A DNA stretch of 64,000 nucleotides from Punica granatum. Taxonomy: Eukaryota; Streptophyta; Magnoliopsida; Myrtales; Lythraceae. Within the stretch, counting starts at the first letter, position 1. The number at the start of each line of letters is the position of its first letter. Below are positions 23,161 to 34,243 of the stretch, piece after piece. Both the position numbers and the translations under genes were made by a program. The notes below the pieces were generated by a model. It worked only from the letters and a program-made list of their open reading frames with translations. It did no database searches and was not told where the DNA came from. The stretch is taken from assembly GCF_007655135.1 (NCBI RefSeq), contig NC_045134.1, positions 4,794,982 through 4,858,981 of the forward strand, written 5' to 3'.

Positions 23161-24649
23161 GTATCAAGGACCTCATCTACTGGATGCTATTGACAGTCTC
23201 CAACCACCGACGAGAGATATATCCAAACCTGTAGTCATGCCTGTATGTGATGTTGTAAAATCACAGTCTACGGGTCAAGTCTCTGCCATTGGTAAATTGG
23301 CATCAGGAGCACTTCGAAGTGGATCAAAGGTATAATGTGGTTTACCTGTGTGGTTATAGCTAGGTCTAGCGATTACATACACGAAATGCAATGTGATTTG
23401 GTTTGCCAAGAAGTTGCTAAAGAAACTTGAATGCTAAACGATGGTTTTCACTTGAAAGTGACTCGTTTTGTCCCAATTGGAAGATGAAATGATATGTTTA
23501 CATCTCAATGAAATCTTATAAGCATTCCGACCGGTAACATTTTGGTGAGATAAGTTTACGATAAGTAACGCATTGGATCACTGTATCCAGTTTCTTGTGA
23601 ACTATGCCCTCAGTTGATATTATATTAAACATTCAACTTGCCCTGACTACCATTATGATATACAGGTTCTTGTTATGCCATCAGGAGATGTGGGAACTGT
23701 TAGGTCTTTGGAGAGAGATTCTCGTCCTTGTACTGTTGCAAGGGCTGGGGACAACGTGTCTGTTGTTCTTCATGGTGTGGAGGAAACTAACATAATGTCA
23801 GGGGATGTGCTCTGTCACCCTGAATTCCCAGTTCCAACGGCAAAGCACGTTGAATTAAAAGTTCTCGTCTTAGATGGATCTGCCCCGATTGTAATTGGTT
23901 CTCAGGTGGGATTATCAACTATGCAATTTCCTTGAATTTAATCTTCAATCCGGTTGGAGAGATTATGAACTTATTTTTTGCAATGAACAGTTGGAATTTC
24001 ATGTTCATCATGCTAAAGAGGCTGCAAGGGTCGTGAAGATAATATCGTTGCTTGATCCTAAAACGGGCAAGGCTTCAAAGAAAACTCCCCGATGTCTCGT
24101 GGCGAAGCAGAGCGCGATACTGGAGGTGAGAACTAGACCGAGTTTTGAGAATTAGACTGAGCTTTGAACCGTCTACAGGTTTCAAGGGTTCTGCCCAAAT
24201 TCGTAGAAGTCACATAGTTCACCTGAAAAAAACACTAACTTAAGACCTAAGGATGATAAAGCCAATCATATTAAGATTTTAATGTGTTCATTTGGAGATC
24301 CTACCTTTTGAAGAACCATACCAACAAGCAGGTACATGCGTGGTGGGCCGGTTGTATGGGTCCTACTGTGTGGTTCAGCTAACAGTCATGATTGGAGTTG
24401 CAACGAAGCGAATGACAATATTCCAAACTCTCGAGATTATGTTTACTAGACATGTTCATACATTTGACTCCCTTGTATTGAACTGATGATATATTGATAT
24501 GTTTGTATATTCTTACATTTCAGGTGGTTCTAAATGGATCCGTATGTGCAGAAGAGTACTCGAACTGTAAAGCTCTAGGCAGGGTGTCCCTGAGATCGTT
24601 AGGGAGAACAGTCGCCGTAGGAGTCATTACCCGACTAATAGAGGATTAA
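18651..24649 (+). CDS. HBS1: HBS1/SKI7-like translational GTPase, 11 coding exons
   Basis: Exons: 18651-18741, 19535-19699, 20190-20411, 20566-20643, 21164-21567, 21676-21786, 22492-22979, 23161-23329, 23666-23905, 23991-24125, 24524-24649, giving 742 residues. A 5' UTR intron is likely at 18462-18646. The N-terminus is Asp/Tyr-rich. A RanBP2-type zinc finger follows (C50, C53, C64, C67). A conserved KFDAPSPDD stretch lies near 163-171. The eEF1A-type G domain has GHVDSGKS (292-299), RGIT (347-350), DSPGH (369-373) and NKMD (432-435), then two beta-barrel domains to the C-terminus. Family knowledge: HBS1 works with Pelota to rescue stalled ribosomes, and SKI7-type isoforms link the exosome to the SKI complex; plants are reported to make both from one gene by alternative splicing. 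All junctions are GT-AG. Exon 3 (222 nt) is phase 1/1. Confidence 0.93.
22030..22500 (+). repeat. ~225-bp duplication inside HBS1 intron 6
   Basis: Two similar blocks lie about 220-231 bp apart. Both contain GAGGGTTGAGAGCTGG (about 22106 and 22325), TTGACCAACTTTC, CCCACTGTTGGGTTCTCTTGTCTCTC and then GCAATCAGGGCAAG (22252 and 22483). The second GCAATCAGGGCAAG is the true exon 7 acceptor and first codons. The first is therefore a copy of acceptor plus exon start, and in the exon frame it meets TAG seven codons in. Confidence 0.75.
23125..23158 (+). repeat. (TG)n microsatellite abutting an HBS1 splice acceptor
   Basis: About 17 TG units run straight into the CAG acceptor of HBS1 exon 8 (exon starts 23161). 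They stand where a polypyrimidine tract would be expected. Confidence 0.9.
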
Positions 24650-25780
24650 GAATAGGCCTCTTCATTTTTCTTGCCCTTCGCTTTTTGGCAAATCGTCATG
24701 TCTCGGTTTTTGATTCCCTGTGCATTAGATACAATGGATGTATGTATAATTTATTGATTCTTTTGAGTGATAACCAAATGTTTACCTCCAACATAATATA
24801 TGGGTTTGAAGTTCAGGCCGAATCGACCCACTGGGCGGTCCTAACCATGCACTGGGATCCTCGGCAGTCCCGGTTCGCAGAAATGCCAAATATGCAAGTC
24901 CCGAGCTGACCGGTTCCTAATATTTGACGGATTAGTTTATCTTACATGTATATGTCGTTATCGAAAATCCGGTTGGAGCAACCGGGCCACTGGTGTACGA
25001 GCACATGCTGGCCGGTTCAATATCTGGTTCGGGTCGGGAAGTTGAACTTCTGTTCTCTCAATGGATAAACATGATAAGATTTTGACAATATATTTCCTTA
25101 TTGGGCAAAAATAATGCAAATAATAAATATTATTTGACTTTTGTTTTTTCTATATTGAAGCTTTGACTTTGGGAACGCCCTGAAGCAGGCAGCTATTCTT
25201 GACTTCGGATTTAACGGGAAATGAAAAAGAGAAAACAAAATTCCTTTGGAAACAAGCAGTGAATCTGTTAAAGGACACTTAAGGAAAAAAAAATGAATTT
25301 TAGGGGTTTGGGAAAATTCCTTTTAGATTTTTGCTGGCAGTGAATAAATTCTCAATAAATCGATAATTCTTGAAATATGATGATGAGATTATCAGGATTT
25401 ATAAGCTGAATATGCAATTATCTCGATGTTATGATAATTTCGAAATTATTTGTATTTATCTTGATTTCTGATAATTTCGAAATTATTTGCTATATTCGAG
25501 TGATTTTGCGCTAAAAGTTAGTTGTATTTTTCGGGAAAATTTTCGGTAACGAGTTTATTTTTTATCAATCAACAATGTTGAGAAAAATATTTTGAGGAGG
25601 GAAAAAAATATTGTGAAAGCATCAAAAAATTGGAAATTAAAAAGAAAAAAATGAATAAAAGAATGACTCGAAGTTGGAAATGTTCGGTCGGAAGGGCATA
25701 TGCGTCATTCAACAACAAATCATTCCTCACTTTCCTGACCATTATATATAAAACGATGATCACAGAAATACGTAAATTCA
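24650..25780. other. Spacer between HBS1 and the DUF1644 gene
   Basis: The first ~130 bp are probable HBS1 3' UTR. From about 24,800 to 25,040 the DNA is GC-richer, with repeated CCGGTT motifs, and may be a decayed repeat. The remainder is AT-rich. No protein or RNA gene was seen. The small frame at 24,685-24,909 has no recognisable content. Confidence 0.5.
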
Positions 25781-25788
25781 GACTTTTT

Positions 25789-25789
<1 letters not shown>

Positions 25790-25830
<41 letters not shown>

Positions 25831-25870
25831 GAAGGAGAAGAAGAGGAGAAAGAAGAAGAAGAAGAAGACG
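25790..25870 (+). repeat. (GA)n and GAA-rich tract at the DUF1644 gene promoter or leader
   Basis: A GA run (about 25793-25828) passes into GAAGAAGAA-type purine repeats. It lies about 700 bp upstream of the DUF1644 ATG, just before a CT-rich leader. GAGA-type tracts are common in plant core promoters and leaders. Confidence 0.75.
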
Positions 25871-26535
25871 ACGAAGACCGTACATATACAGTGAGCCTGA
25901 CCTCTCTCTCAGAGGAAGGAGACGGGACACTCTTCACTCTCTATCTTCTGCTTTCTCTCTCGGAGGTTTGTTCTTCTGGTCGGTCATTTCCGCTTCCGAT
26001 TGACGTACTGGACGCCTTCGGTTTTTGTTTGATCGGTCGCGTTCGTTGTTCGTGTTGGTTGTGATGCGATTTTTCTGCCGATTGTTAGCTCCTCAGCTCG
26101 ATTTTTTTTAGTCTGACGGGATTGCCCTTCGATCATTTGTCTCTGAGCTCATTTGCGATTAATTGTTTGGTTGCGTCCCGCGATTGATCAGTGGCGCCTG
26201 CACAGTAGCTTCTGTTGTCTCCTCGGTATTTTAGTCATTGCGTGTTCAAGTTGGACTGAGCATGCGATTGTATTCACGTCAATCGCTCTATCTTGTACTC
26301 ATGAGTGCTTTCTGATGGTCATCTCTGACCAGTCCGGTGTTGAATTGAATCGAATCTGACGTTGTATCTCCTTGATTTTTCAGCTACGCAATGGTGCTTG
26401 TATGCTCATCATGCAAATTGGGTACCTTCAGATCAATCTGTATATATGATGTGAATACTTAAGGTGTGGTGTATAGGCTTTTTATGGTCTTCTAAGCTTC
26501 GGGCAAAGGAGAGAGACTGTAAAAGCGCGTTGACC

Positions 26536-28628
26536 ATGGAAGTTCAGGTGAAGAATCCATGGGAAGATGTGGTTTGCCCCATATGTCTGGATTTCCCTCA
26601 CAACTGCGTCCTCCTCCAGTGTTCCTCGTATGACAAAGGATGTCGTCCTTTTGTTTGTGATACAGACCACTTGCACTCGAATTGTCTGGACCGCTTTAGG
26701 AGTGCTTATGGTATGACATCAACCTCTCCCTCCGAGCATTCTTCTGTATCAGATGCCTGTCCAGAGAATCCTGAAGGTGATTCCAGGCCTACCTGTCCTT
26801 TGTGCAGAGGTGAAGTTACGGGATGGGTGATCATCGACGAGGCCCGTGCCTACCTGGACAGGAAGCAGCGGTGTTGTGAAGAGTTGCGATGTTCTTTTAC
26901 GGGCGCTTTCCTTGAATTGCAGAAGCATGCCCGCCTGGAGCATCCTCATGCTCGGCCTTCTAAGATCGATCCTGCTCGGCAACTTGATTGGGAAAATTTC
27001 CAGCAGTCCTCCGAGATCATAGATGTGTTGAGTACCATTCATTCAGAAGTTCCTCGTGGAGTTGTTTTGGGAGATTATGTTATTGAATACGGGGACAATG
27101 ATACTGGAGATGAGTTTGAGGATTTCCCAGGAGATGATGGCAATTGGTGGACATCATGTATTCTGTATCAGGTATTTGATAACTTTAGGAGTTCGAGGAA
27201 TAGGAGAAGGTCAAGGGTTGGTGATGCAAGAAGAGGAAACCGCCGTGCCAGCAACGATGCCTCAAATTCTGACGAGGGTTCTGTGGCATCTGTAGAGTTT
27301 CCTGAATATAGAGCAGACGAGTTTGATGATGAATATGTCAGCTCAAGAGGTCCTTCATCGGGTCGCTCAAGGCATCGCAGGTCAGCCTCAAGCTTCCTTG
27401 TTTATTAATTTTCAGGTGTCTGAACCATGATTAGTTCATCTAGAAGCCTGAGTCTGCTCTGTTTTTTGGGTTTGTGATACAATATGATCCTCATGAACTT
27501 GAGAGTTCCATATTTGATTATGTAATTTAAGATATATCAGCTGAGAAAATGAGCCCTATCCACTATTTTCCCCCTCAAGAAAAAGTGAAGCCGAAATAAG
27601 AGGGAGAGGGGTTTAAAATTGTTGAGCAATGATAGCTGTAATAATCCTTTCTTTTCTTTATCGGCTATTTCAGCGTGCATGGGCCTATTACTCCTACAAG
27701 TAATCTATCTACTAAACTTCAGTTTGATGCTGATGGTTGATGTAAAAATTTGGCATGGTGAACTTGAGATTGGTGTCTTATTGTTCTATTAAACTGAGAT
27801 ATCATGGTTGGGATGAATGAAATTCGGAACCCCAATCTAATTCAGGGTGTACATAAGAATGATTCGTGTTTGCACAGGCCATCTATATAATACAAAAACT
27901 TGAAAACAGTGTAATAAATAGTGGCATGATTGTAAATATATATACAACTTGGGTTAAATATGATTAAATTAGTAAATGCATATAAATTAAAATCAAATTT
28001 CGAAAAAATAATAATTTTGAAAAAGTTACTCTACTACTTCAATATAGTAGTAATATATTAATTAATCGCAATCCTTTAAGATATTTGGATATAATTATTT
28101 ATATACTATAGGAAAAAGAAATAGCATCATGAAATTTTTGAAATTTAACTAAAAATAGTAAATTTTGAATTAGGTAATTTCAATTATATTTGTAGTAAAA
28201 GTCTTGTGCAACGCACGGGTAAAAAAACCTAGTATAATTATAATAATTTGGGATCATATGGTGCTGCTTTTTGCCCAATTGAAATTTTCTTTACTTGGTA
28301 AATTCCATTTTAGTGGTGGAAGAAAATTATGTCCGTGGGATACTTGCAGCATAGATATTAATTTGGGATCATATGGTGCTTCATTTGCCCAATTGAGATT
28401 TTCTTTACTTGGTAAATTCAATTTTAGTGGTGGGGAAAATTATGTCTGGGATACTTCCAGCATAGATATTCATGTAGGTTGGCAAGTTTAGGGTAAGCTT
28501 GCTCTCTCTTGTCGGATTTGCCAAGTTAAATTATCCCTCAAGATTCTGTTATTCTACTAATGTTATACACTCTTTTCGTTGGATATCACAGTTCCCGTAG
28601 ACGCCGTTCTCGCTTCTATGACAACTAG
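26536..28628 (+). CDS. DUF1644 zinc-binding protein (RING-like), two coding exons
   Basis: Exons 26536-27380 and 28592-28628 give 293 residues ending in an Arg-rich tail, RRRRSRFYDN. I chose ATG 26536; the frame is open further upstream but without another ATG. Residues 13-60 hold CPICLD, then CSSYDKGCRPFVCDT and a DHLHSNCL Cys/His group, and a second CPLCRGEV group lies near residues 92-99. This arrangement is that of the plant DUF1644 family, whose RING-like Cys/His pattern has led to E3-ligase annotation; activity is not shown by sequence alone. An acidic region and a Ser/Arg-rich tail follow. Reading through the intron instead gives a 290-residue form ending at 27408. The intron (27381-28591) contains a Helitron-like insert and a tandem duplication. 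A further 3' UTR intron is likely (about 28632-28800). Confidence 0.88.
27882..28232 (+). mobile_element. Non-autonomous Helitron-like element in the DUF1644 intron
   Basis: The left end is A|TCTATATAATAC (TC preceded by A, 27881-27882). The right end has the hairpin GTGCAACGCAC (28206-28216), then GGGTAAAAAAAC and CTAG (28229-28232), followed by T. Both ends and the A/T insertion context fit plant Helitrons. The 351-bp interior is AT-rich and non-coding. Confidence 0.65.
28244..28470 (+). repeat. Tandem duplication of ~114 bp in the DUF1644 intron
   Basis: Copy 1 (28244-28358) and copy 2 (28359-28470) both start TAATTTGGGATCATATGGTGC, pass through CTTTACTTGGTAAATTC and end AGCATAGATATT. They differ by a few substitutions and small gaps. 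The array begins 12 bp after the Helitron-like terminus. Confidence 0.85.
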
Positions 28629-29543
28629 TAGGTATATGCTATTTCTGTACTTCTGGGCTTCTCCAGTTAAGAAATCAAGTCGGGGTTTTTGTGTTGTTTC
28701 TATATGTCTTTGTTATGGTTTAAAAGAACAAATGATCTCGTGAATAATGAGGCTTTCCTTCTGACTTTGATCATTCTAACTTGATCGCCACCCCTTGCAG
28801 ATAGATGACTGGAGCCAAGCAGGAAAGGAAACGCAGTCCAGAAGTCGAGAAATGGTTGTTGTGGACAGTAGAGGGGAGAACTGTGGAACTCTCCATCACC
28901 ATGGTAGTGTAGTAGCGTTTGGACTTGTTAAACGCCACATAGGGATTGCATGAAAGACGTGAATTATAGCCCTGCTTGGGCCACCAATCGATGTGGCTTT
29001 TGTCATGACTGTTTGATTTCGTTCGTTTTTCTCTTTTGGAGTGGATGTGATGGTTTTTGGATATTCTTTGAATTATGGAATATTTTGATGTCTAATTTCA
29101 GTCTGAATAGATTAATCTTGTCAGTTTCTTTTCTAGCAGCTGGTCAGATGAGGCCTTAGGCTGCAGATGTTATGTTAACAGAGCATTTGCAACTGTCAAT
29201 CGGGAAAATCAGTTACGGACGTGGCCAACACTTCCGCAGATGATCACTTTCGACGTAACGCTGGCCTATTATTCAATTACCAGAGAGAGATATAAGGCAA
29301 CTTGATAATTAACTGAGACAGATTCATTCGCCAGATTTTTCATTTGAAACCATGGACCATGGCATGGTAAGTCACTCGTTACAAGCCGTATCTGCGCCCA
29401 GAAAATAAGAAAAAAGAAAAAACCTTCGACTAGGATTCTTAAGAAACCGGTGTGCATATAATGCCATTTCCATCTCTGCATATTTATGTATGTTCTCTAA
29501 GCATATAATAGAGGCAGAGATAAATTATACAACCACCAGTGGA

Positions 29544-31977
29544 CTAATACGGGACGTTCTTGGGCAGATTTCTGATGACATTACTCTTCATCCCGATCTT
29601 GGTTCGCATTGCTTCCACACCCGACCTATTCATCTCCTTCATGACCTTCATCCTCACCATTTGCTCCCTTGACTGCACAGTGGCTAATCCCATGCTCCGG
29701 TAACTGGAGAAAGGAAACAAGAGAAGGAACGAGCATTTTCAGTGTGAACCCTGGGGTATTCAAAAGTTCAATTGGGCCCCGACTAATCTAATCGAGTCAG
29801 GTCAATCCACTAGGGGGTAAAACTCTCCCAGCGTGAATTTTCTGCATTCACAATGACTCAAACCCGAGACTCTACTTAAGCGAAACAAGCGCCGAGCCGC
29901 TTAAATCAACCCACGTTGGTAGAAGGAACAAACATTTTCATCAAGAAAGAACAAGCATTTTAATCAACAGAGATTCTTGCCTAAACCGGATGTCATGGGT
30001 TCCTTTCCCCAACTAAATCACAGCAGGTGATCAGTATGGGTTCTGACATAATGATGCCAGATATGAATAATTAATGGCTCAATCTATCCTGGTGTACCGC
30101 AGATGCTAACCAAGAATTTTCATTGTCGAAAGTTTGTTCCTCATTACGTTTTCATACACAAGTGAGGAGGGGAGTTTAGAAGCACCAACCTTGAAGCCAG
30201 TGCGATAGTAAGAGCTGCATCATTCACAGATGATGGGCGAGGCTTTTGGCGATAGTAGCACATGTACTCTCGTGAGCCTAGGGATTTGGTGGAAACTCCA
30301 GCATCAGTTCTCCGAGTTATGATGAGCTCAGACCCAGCAGTTCCAAGTTGTACGTTGCTGCCCGAGTCCCCAACTGCAACCAGTTGTTTCCCATCCTCGT
30401 CCATGTAACTAAAAGGGAAAGGAAAATAGTAAAGAGACCCAGTAATCAAATAGGTAGGGGGAAATGAAAAAGAAGTTCGAAATAACAATCAGCTTCTTAT
30501 GATTAAAGCTAGGCGGTCTGAGTCGTGGTCAGAATGAAAGAGCTGGTTGGACTTACGTACCTGCTGCTATAATCGTAGAACTCTTCTAATTCCGCTTCTT
30601 CCTCTTCCCCACCATCTCCATAGTGCACCTTGCAATGGCCTTTGGCAGCCATATGCTTTCGAACTGCTTCCACGCTGCTGAAGGGATGGCAGCGATCGTT
30701 ACAGTACAAGCACATGTAATCTCTCTTCACCTGAAAAAACACAATGATCGTAGTCAACGGGTTAAATCAGATACCTCTGCAAAACCAATCGTTAGTAACA
30801 TATAAGACAATGAATGACAAAAAAGTGATTCTTACTTTGAGACCAAGATAGGTGAGGAGCCCCTTTGGGTCTTTCAAATACGCAACATCGGGAATGAAGA
30901 ACCCGTGCTGTTTGTGCATGTGAACCATGCAGCGGTCGATGCTATTATGCTTGTGATCGCACATAAAGCAACATGATGGGTCCAACTCAAATAAGTCATC
31001 ATCTTCCTCACCGCTCACTTCCTCCATGTCATGGTCCTCATCCTCGTTCAACCCACTCATAGATTTTGTCGCCTCCCCAGCCAACTCCTCATCTGAACCA
31101 ACTTCTTCCCACTCATCCTCACTCTCCTCGCTTTCAACATTGGCAAGCTGTTTGCGTGTGACAGGCTTATTCACAGCACGATGGGGTAGCGGTCTAACCG
31201 TTGTCCTCTCCTCTTCCTGATTTCCCGTACCTTGAGAAACCCTCGCGATATGATTCCGTGAATTGAGATGCTGGTCAAGGGCCTTATTGCTGCGGTATCC
31301 TTTGTTACAAATGCCACAGCTATAGAGCATGGGAGTTTCACTAGACTTATTCCTCTCTTGGGCGATTGCAGCTTGTCTAGCTAAGAACAGAGTCTCGGTC
31401 ACCCCAGGAACTCCAGCGACCTGGATTTTTTCGAGATCAAATTGCATCAGGAATACTTGCCAGGATCCATTCGAATTCAAAACTGTTTGCCCAGCAAGAC
31501 AATACGAATCTCCGACCAACATAACAAACTAAGAGTTCACTCGACATTCTAAGAATACACAGATGACAACACAAAGCACTGATTCATATTGAAGAAGAAG
31601 ATACGAGAACACTCCCCAAATGATACACAAAGGCTATAATCACCATGACTGTCTCAAACCATTCAACTGTGGAATCGTATTACCAGACCATAGCGAGTTT
31701 CGGGCAGCCATGACTTTCTTGATATCACGATAACCATACATAATCCAATGCCTCTATCATATTGAGCTAATCAAACGAACCACCTCCAGAGAGAGAAAAC
31801 ATCGAACAACATCGGAATACGCGAAAAGGAAACAACTTTCGAGAGACAGAGAGGCAGAAAGAGAGAGGGGACCTTGCGCTTGAGATTGTAGCGGTGCCAT
31901 TCTGACTTGTAATGGAGCTTCTGCTCAGCATCGTCGTTGAACTCCTTGTTGCAGGCGTTGCACGTCAACCCCGGCAT
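29544..31977 (-). CDS. REIL1: REI1-like cytoplasmic 60S ribosome maturation factor (REIL), five exons
   Basis: Minus-strand exons in order: 31977-31873, 31420-30836, 30730-30561, 30408-30190, 29703-29544, giving 412 residues. Four C2H2-type fingers are visible: C6/C9/H22/H28 at the N-terminus, C70/C73/H86/H92, C186/C189/H202/H207 and C237/C240/H256/H262. A long acidic linker lies at about 130-183. The C-terminus ends KNVPY after the conserved MGLATVQSREQMVRM segment. Family knowledge: yeast Rei1 and human ZNF622 act late in cytoplasmic 60S maturation; Arabidopsis REIL1 and REIL2 support growth in the cold. Length and finger layout fit the family. REIL1 rather than REIL2 is chosen only from neighbour order. 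The last intron holds a SINE-like insert. All junctions are GT-AG. Confidence 0.92.
29750..29930 (-). mobile_element. SINE-like insertion in REIL intron 4
   Basis: On the minus strand: CAACGTGGGTTGATTTAAGCGGC (A-box region), then GCTTAAGTAGAGTCTCGGG and GGTTTGAGTC (B-box), then AAAATTCACGCTGGGAGAG. The same layout occurs at 6,935-7,085. It lies wholly within the intron at 29704-30189, in the gene's own orientation. Ends are approximate. Confidence 0.55.
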
Positions 31978-32137
31978 CCTTCTTGCACAATCAGATTACG
32001 GGGCTGGTGATTGAATCGATTTCCCAGGTGAGATGAGCTTCCGGAACCCCCACAAGCAGGAGAGAAATAATGGATTTTGCGACTGCGAACTCTGCTCCTC
32101 TGTTCTGCGTTTCAATGGCGGACGAAGCAGGAAGGTA

Positions 32138-32225
32138 CGATCTATAATATATAGGCGGCTCCGACAGTCCGTGTCGGTGTTGAAGATCCGATCTATAATA
32201 TATGGGCCTCTTCTCAGCCCAATAA
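32138..32225 (-). promoter_or_regulatory. REIL promoter: duplicated TATA-like motif and site II elements
   Basis: Two copies of CGATCTATAATATAT lie at about 32138 and 32188; on the minus strand they read ATATATTATAGATCG and could serve as TATA regions. Upstream of them, GGGCC at 32204-32208 and GCCCA at 32217-32221 form a TGGGCY pair on the minus strand. Site II pairs are characteristic of plant ribosome-related promoters, which fits a 60S maturation factor. The motifs lie 160-245 bp before the ATG. Confidence 0.5.
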
Positions 32226-32359
32226 TAATTCACGTTTTTTTTTCCCTCTCTTTTTTTTAATAATATCAGTTCAATTTCCATGTTTCAGGAGGAAAAAAAA
32301 AAGGTAAAATAAAAAATTCGGTGCAATTGCAATAATTTTTTTTTATACTTAAACAGAAT

Positions 32360-33350
32360 TTTATTGAATTACTAAACGATATCCGAGATAAAAGAATAAC
32401 TGACATGCAAGCATAGGAAATCAAAATCTGACATAAAGCCAAAGTGGACTAAGCCATGGGCAGAACAATTATCCGAACGAAAGGTCCAAGAGCAATGCCG
32501 ATCTAATATCCGAAATAAGTAATCTAATTTCCCAAGGCTATGAATTGGGATTGGAGATGGCTTCCACAAGCAATAAGGCATCATATTCTAACCGTATCTT
32601 GTCCCAACCTCTATCGACAACAATGGAGAGCGCTTGTAATGCAGCCAATGTTTCTCGTAGAGAGGGGAGGGAGCTTCAACTGTGGAGTGCCAGGAGAGAA
32701 TGGTCATTCCATCTAGCTAAGTTGCAAGTCCTACGAGACAAGTCATGTGCGAGCTCCATGCAGCGTCAGTGTTGATCTCGATGAAATCCCTGTGATGTCG
32801 CAAGACTGGCATGGAGTGAGCAGGGATGGGATTTCTTTGGGGGTTGGGAGCCTTCCTGGCCTTGGAATGTTCGTGATATGCAACAAAAACATGGTGAATT
32901 GCAATTGCAAGATCAAAAGTTTTGCCTATACATACACAATCATTCATCGGCTTCCAGAGCATATATAAGACAATGCAACCATATAATGTGAAATCATCAC
33001 GGTCAATCCTATTCATCGCAAAGATAGTAGGTGGATTGAGAATAAAATCAACGAGAGCTTGCAGTGTAGAAGATGGAAAGCAACTATCAAGTAGCTTTCA
33101 TGATGATTCTGTCCATGCAACTCGAAAGAAAATACACTCCTTAAAGAGATGCTTAAATTCATCGAGGTTGGACCAACAAATGGGGCATGGGTTGTCTCCC
33201 TGCACGAACCATGGAATATTTTCACTAGCAATTCTCAAAAAGTGGAATTTATAGTGTTCATGGATTTTCTTGGGCCAAATTGTCTTCCGTCTGAAGAAAG
33301 ATGGATAATTTGTTTTAAAATATTCACGGTGCTTTTTCCTCCTATCCATT
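32360..33350 (-). pseudogene. Decayed LINE (non-LTR retrotransposon) 3' remnant
   Basis: Minus-strand frames, broken by stops and shifts, spell two domains in order. A zf-RVT-like segment lies at about 33349-33098 (GDNPCPICWSNLDEFKHL with C-x2-C and a following H/C). An RNase H-like segment follows at about 32790-32400 (IEINTDAAW, then LRETLAALQAL and WDKIRLEYDALL in shifted frames). This order is that of plant LINE ORF2 C-termini. No intact reverse transcriptase was found. The remnant separates the divergent REIL and KAKU4 genes. Confidence 0.7.
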
Positions 33351-33359
33351 TAAAGATTT

Positions 33360-34130
33360 ACCAGGATTAGAATACAACTCTTTTCATTGTATCTATTTTT
33401 AATTTTGGAAATACCATGGTTTTAATATGATTGACTTTCCAAATAAAATTAAACGTTCAAGTCCTTATTTTAACAATTGTTACATTTTTGTTTTAGAATC
33501 AAACCAAACAATTTGGCGACACTAGCATAAATTGTCTCGTATGGTGATTTTCTGGACAATTCATTTTAAAATAATACCAATAAATCTGGCCATATGCTTC
33601 ATTATTGAGAAATCACACCAATAAGCTTATTTTCAAGTTTGCATTGTTTTTCTTTTATATCGTATTGGCTATACAAATTTAGCTTGAAGTCATAAAACTG
33701 TACAGAACATGAGAAAAATTGAGTATAATAAGACTACTAGTAAAGGAAAATGAGAAATTCTATCCTTTTTGATGAGTTTTCTTTTTGATGAATGAGAAAT
33801 CCTATCCTTGAGTGTAACAATACATGTAATCACTTAAAAAAAATTTAATAATATGTAATTACTTCAAAAGATCTTTTATAGAAAATTAAGAGTGGATAGA
33901 CAAATAAATAGAAAACAGAAAATAATAAAATGTACAATAATAAGAGTAATATAACATGTACTTACCTAAAAAAAAGAATCATTTAATAGCATGAAATCAT
34001 GTAGAAAAATCTTTTATAGAAAATTAACAGTGGATAGACAAATAAATAGGAAAAAAATAAAAAAAAAATACAGTAAATAAAAAATGAAAAAAAGAAGAAG
34101 AGAAAATCCAAAAAAACAAGACAATTATAT
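33360..34130. other. AT-rich spacer upstream of KAKU4
   Basis: No coding potential was seen. The block CTTTTATAGAAAATTAAGAGTGGATAGACAAATAAATAG occurs twice (about 33870 and 34012, offset ~142 bp), pointing to a local duplication. A-rich runs dominate the last 150 bp. Confidence 0.55.
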
Positions 34131-34232
34131 ATCTCTCTCTCTCTCTCCCTCGCTCGAATTTACCTTAACCGCTCCGAACGAACCCCTCGTTAACCGCATT
34201 TTAACAGCATCCTCTCTCTCTCTCTCTCTCTT
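34130..34232 (+). repeat. CT-rich tracts in the KAKU4 leader
   Basis: Two pure (CT)n runs (about 34133-34147 and 34211-34230) lie within the 115 bp before the KAKU4 ATG. Pyrimidine-rich leaders of this type are common at plant transcription starts. Another (CT)n run lies in KAKU4 intron 2, near 35263-35296. Confidence 0.8.
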
Positions 34233-34243
34233 CCTGTTCAACA

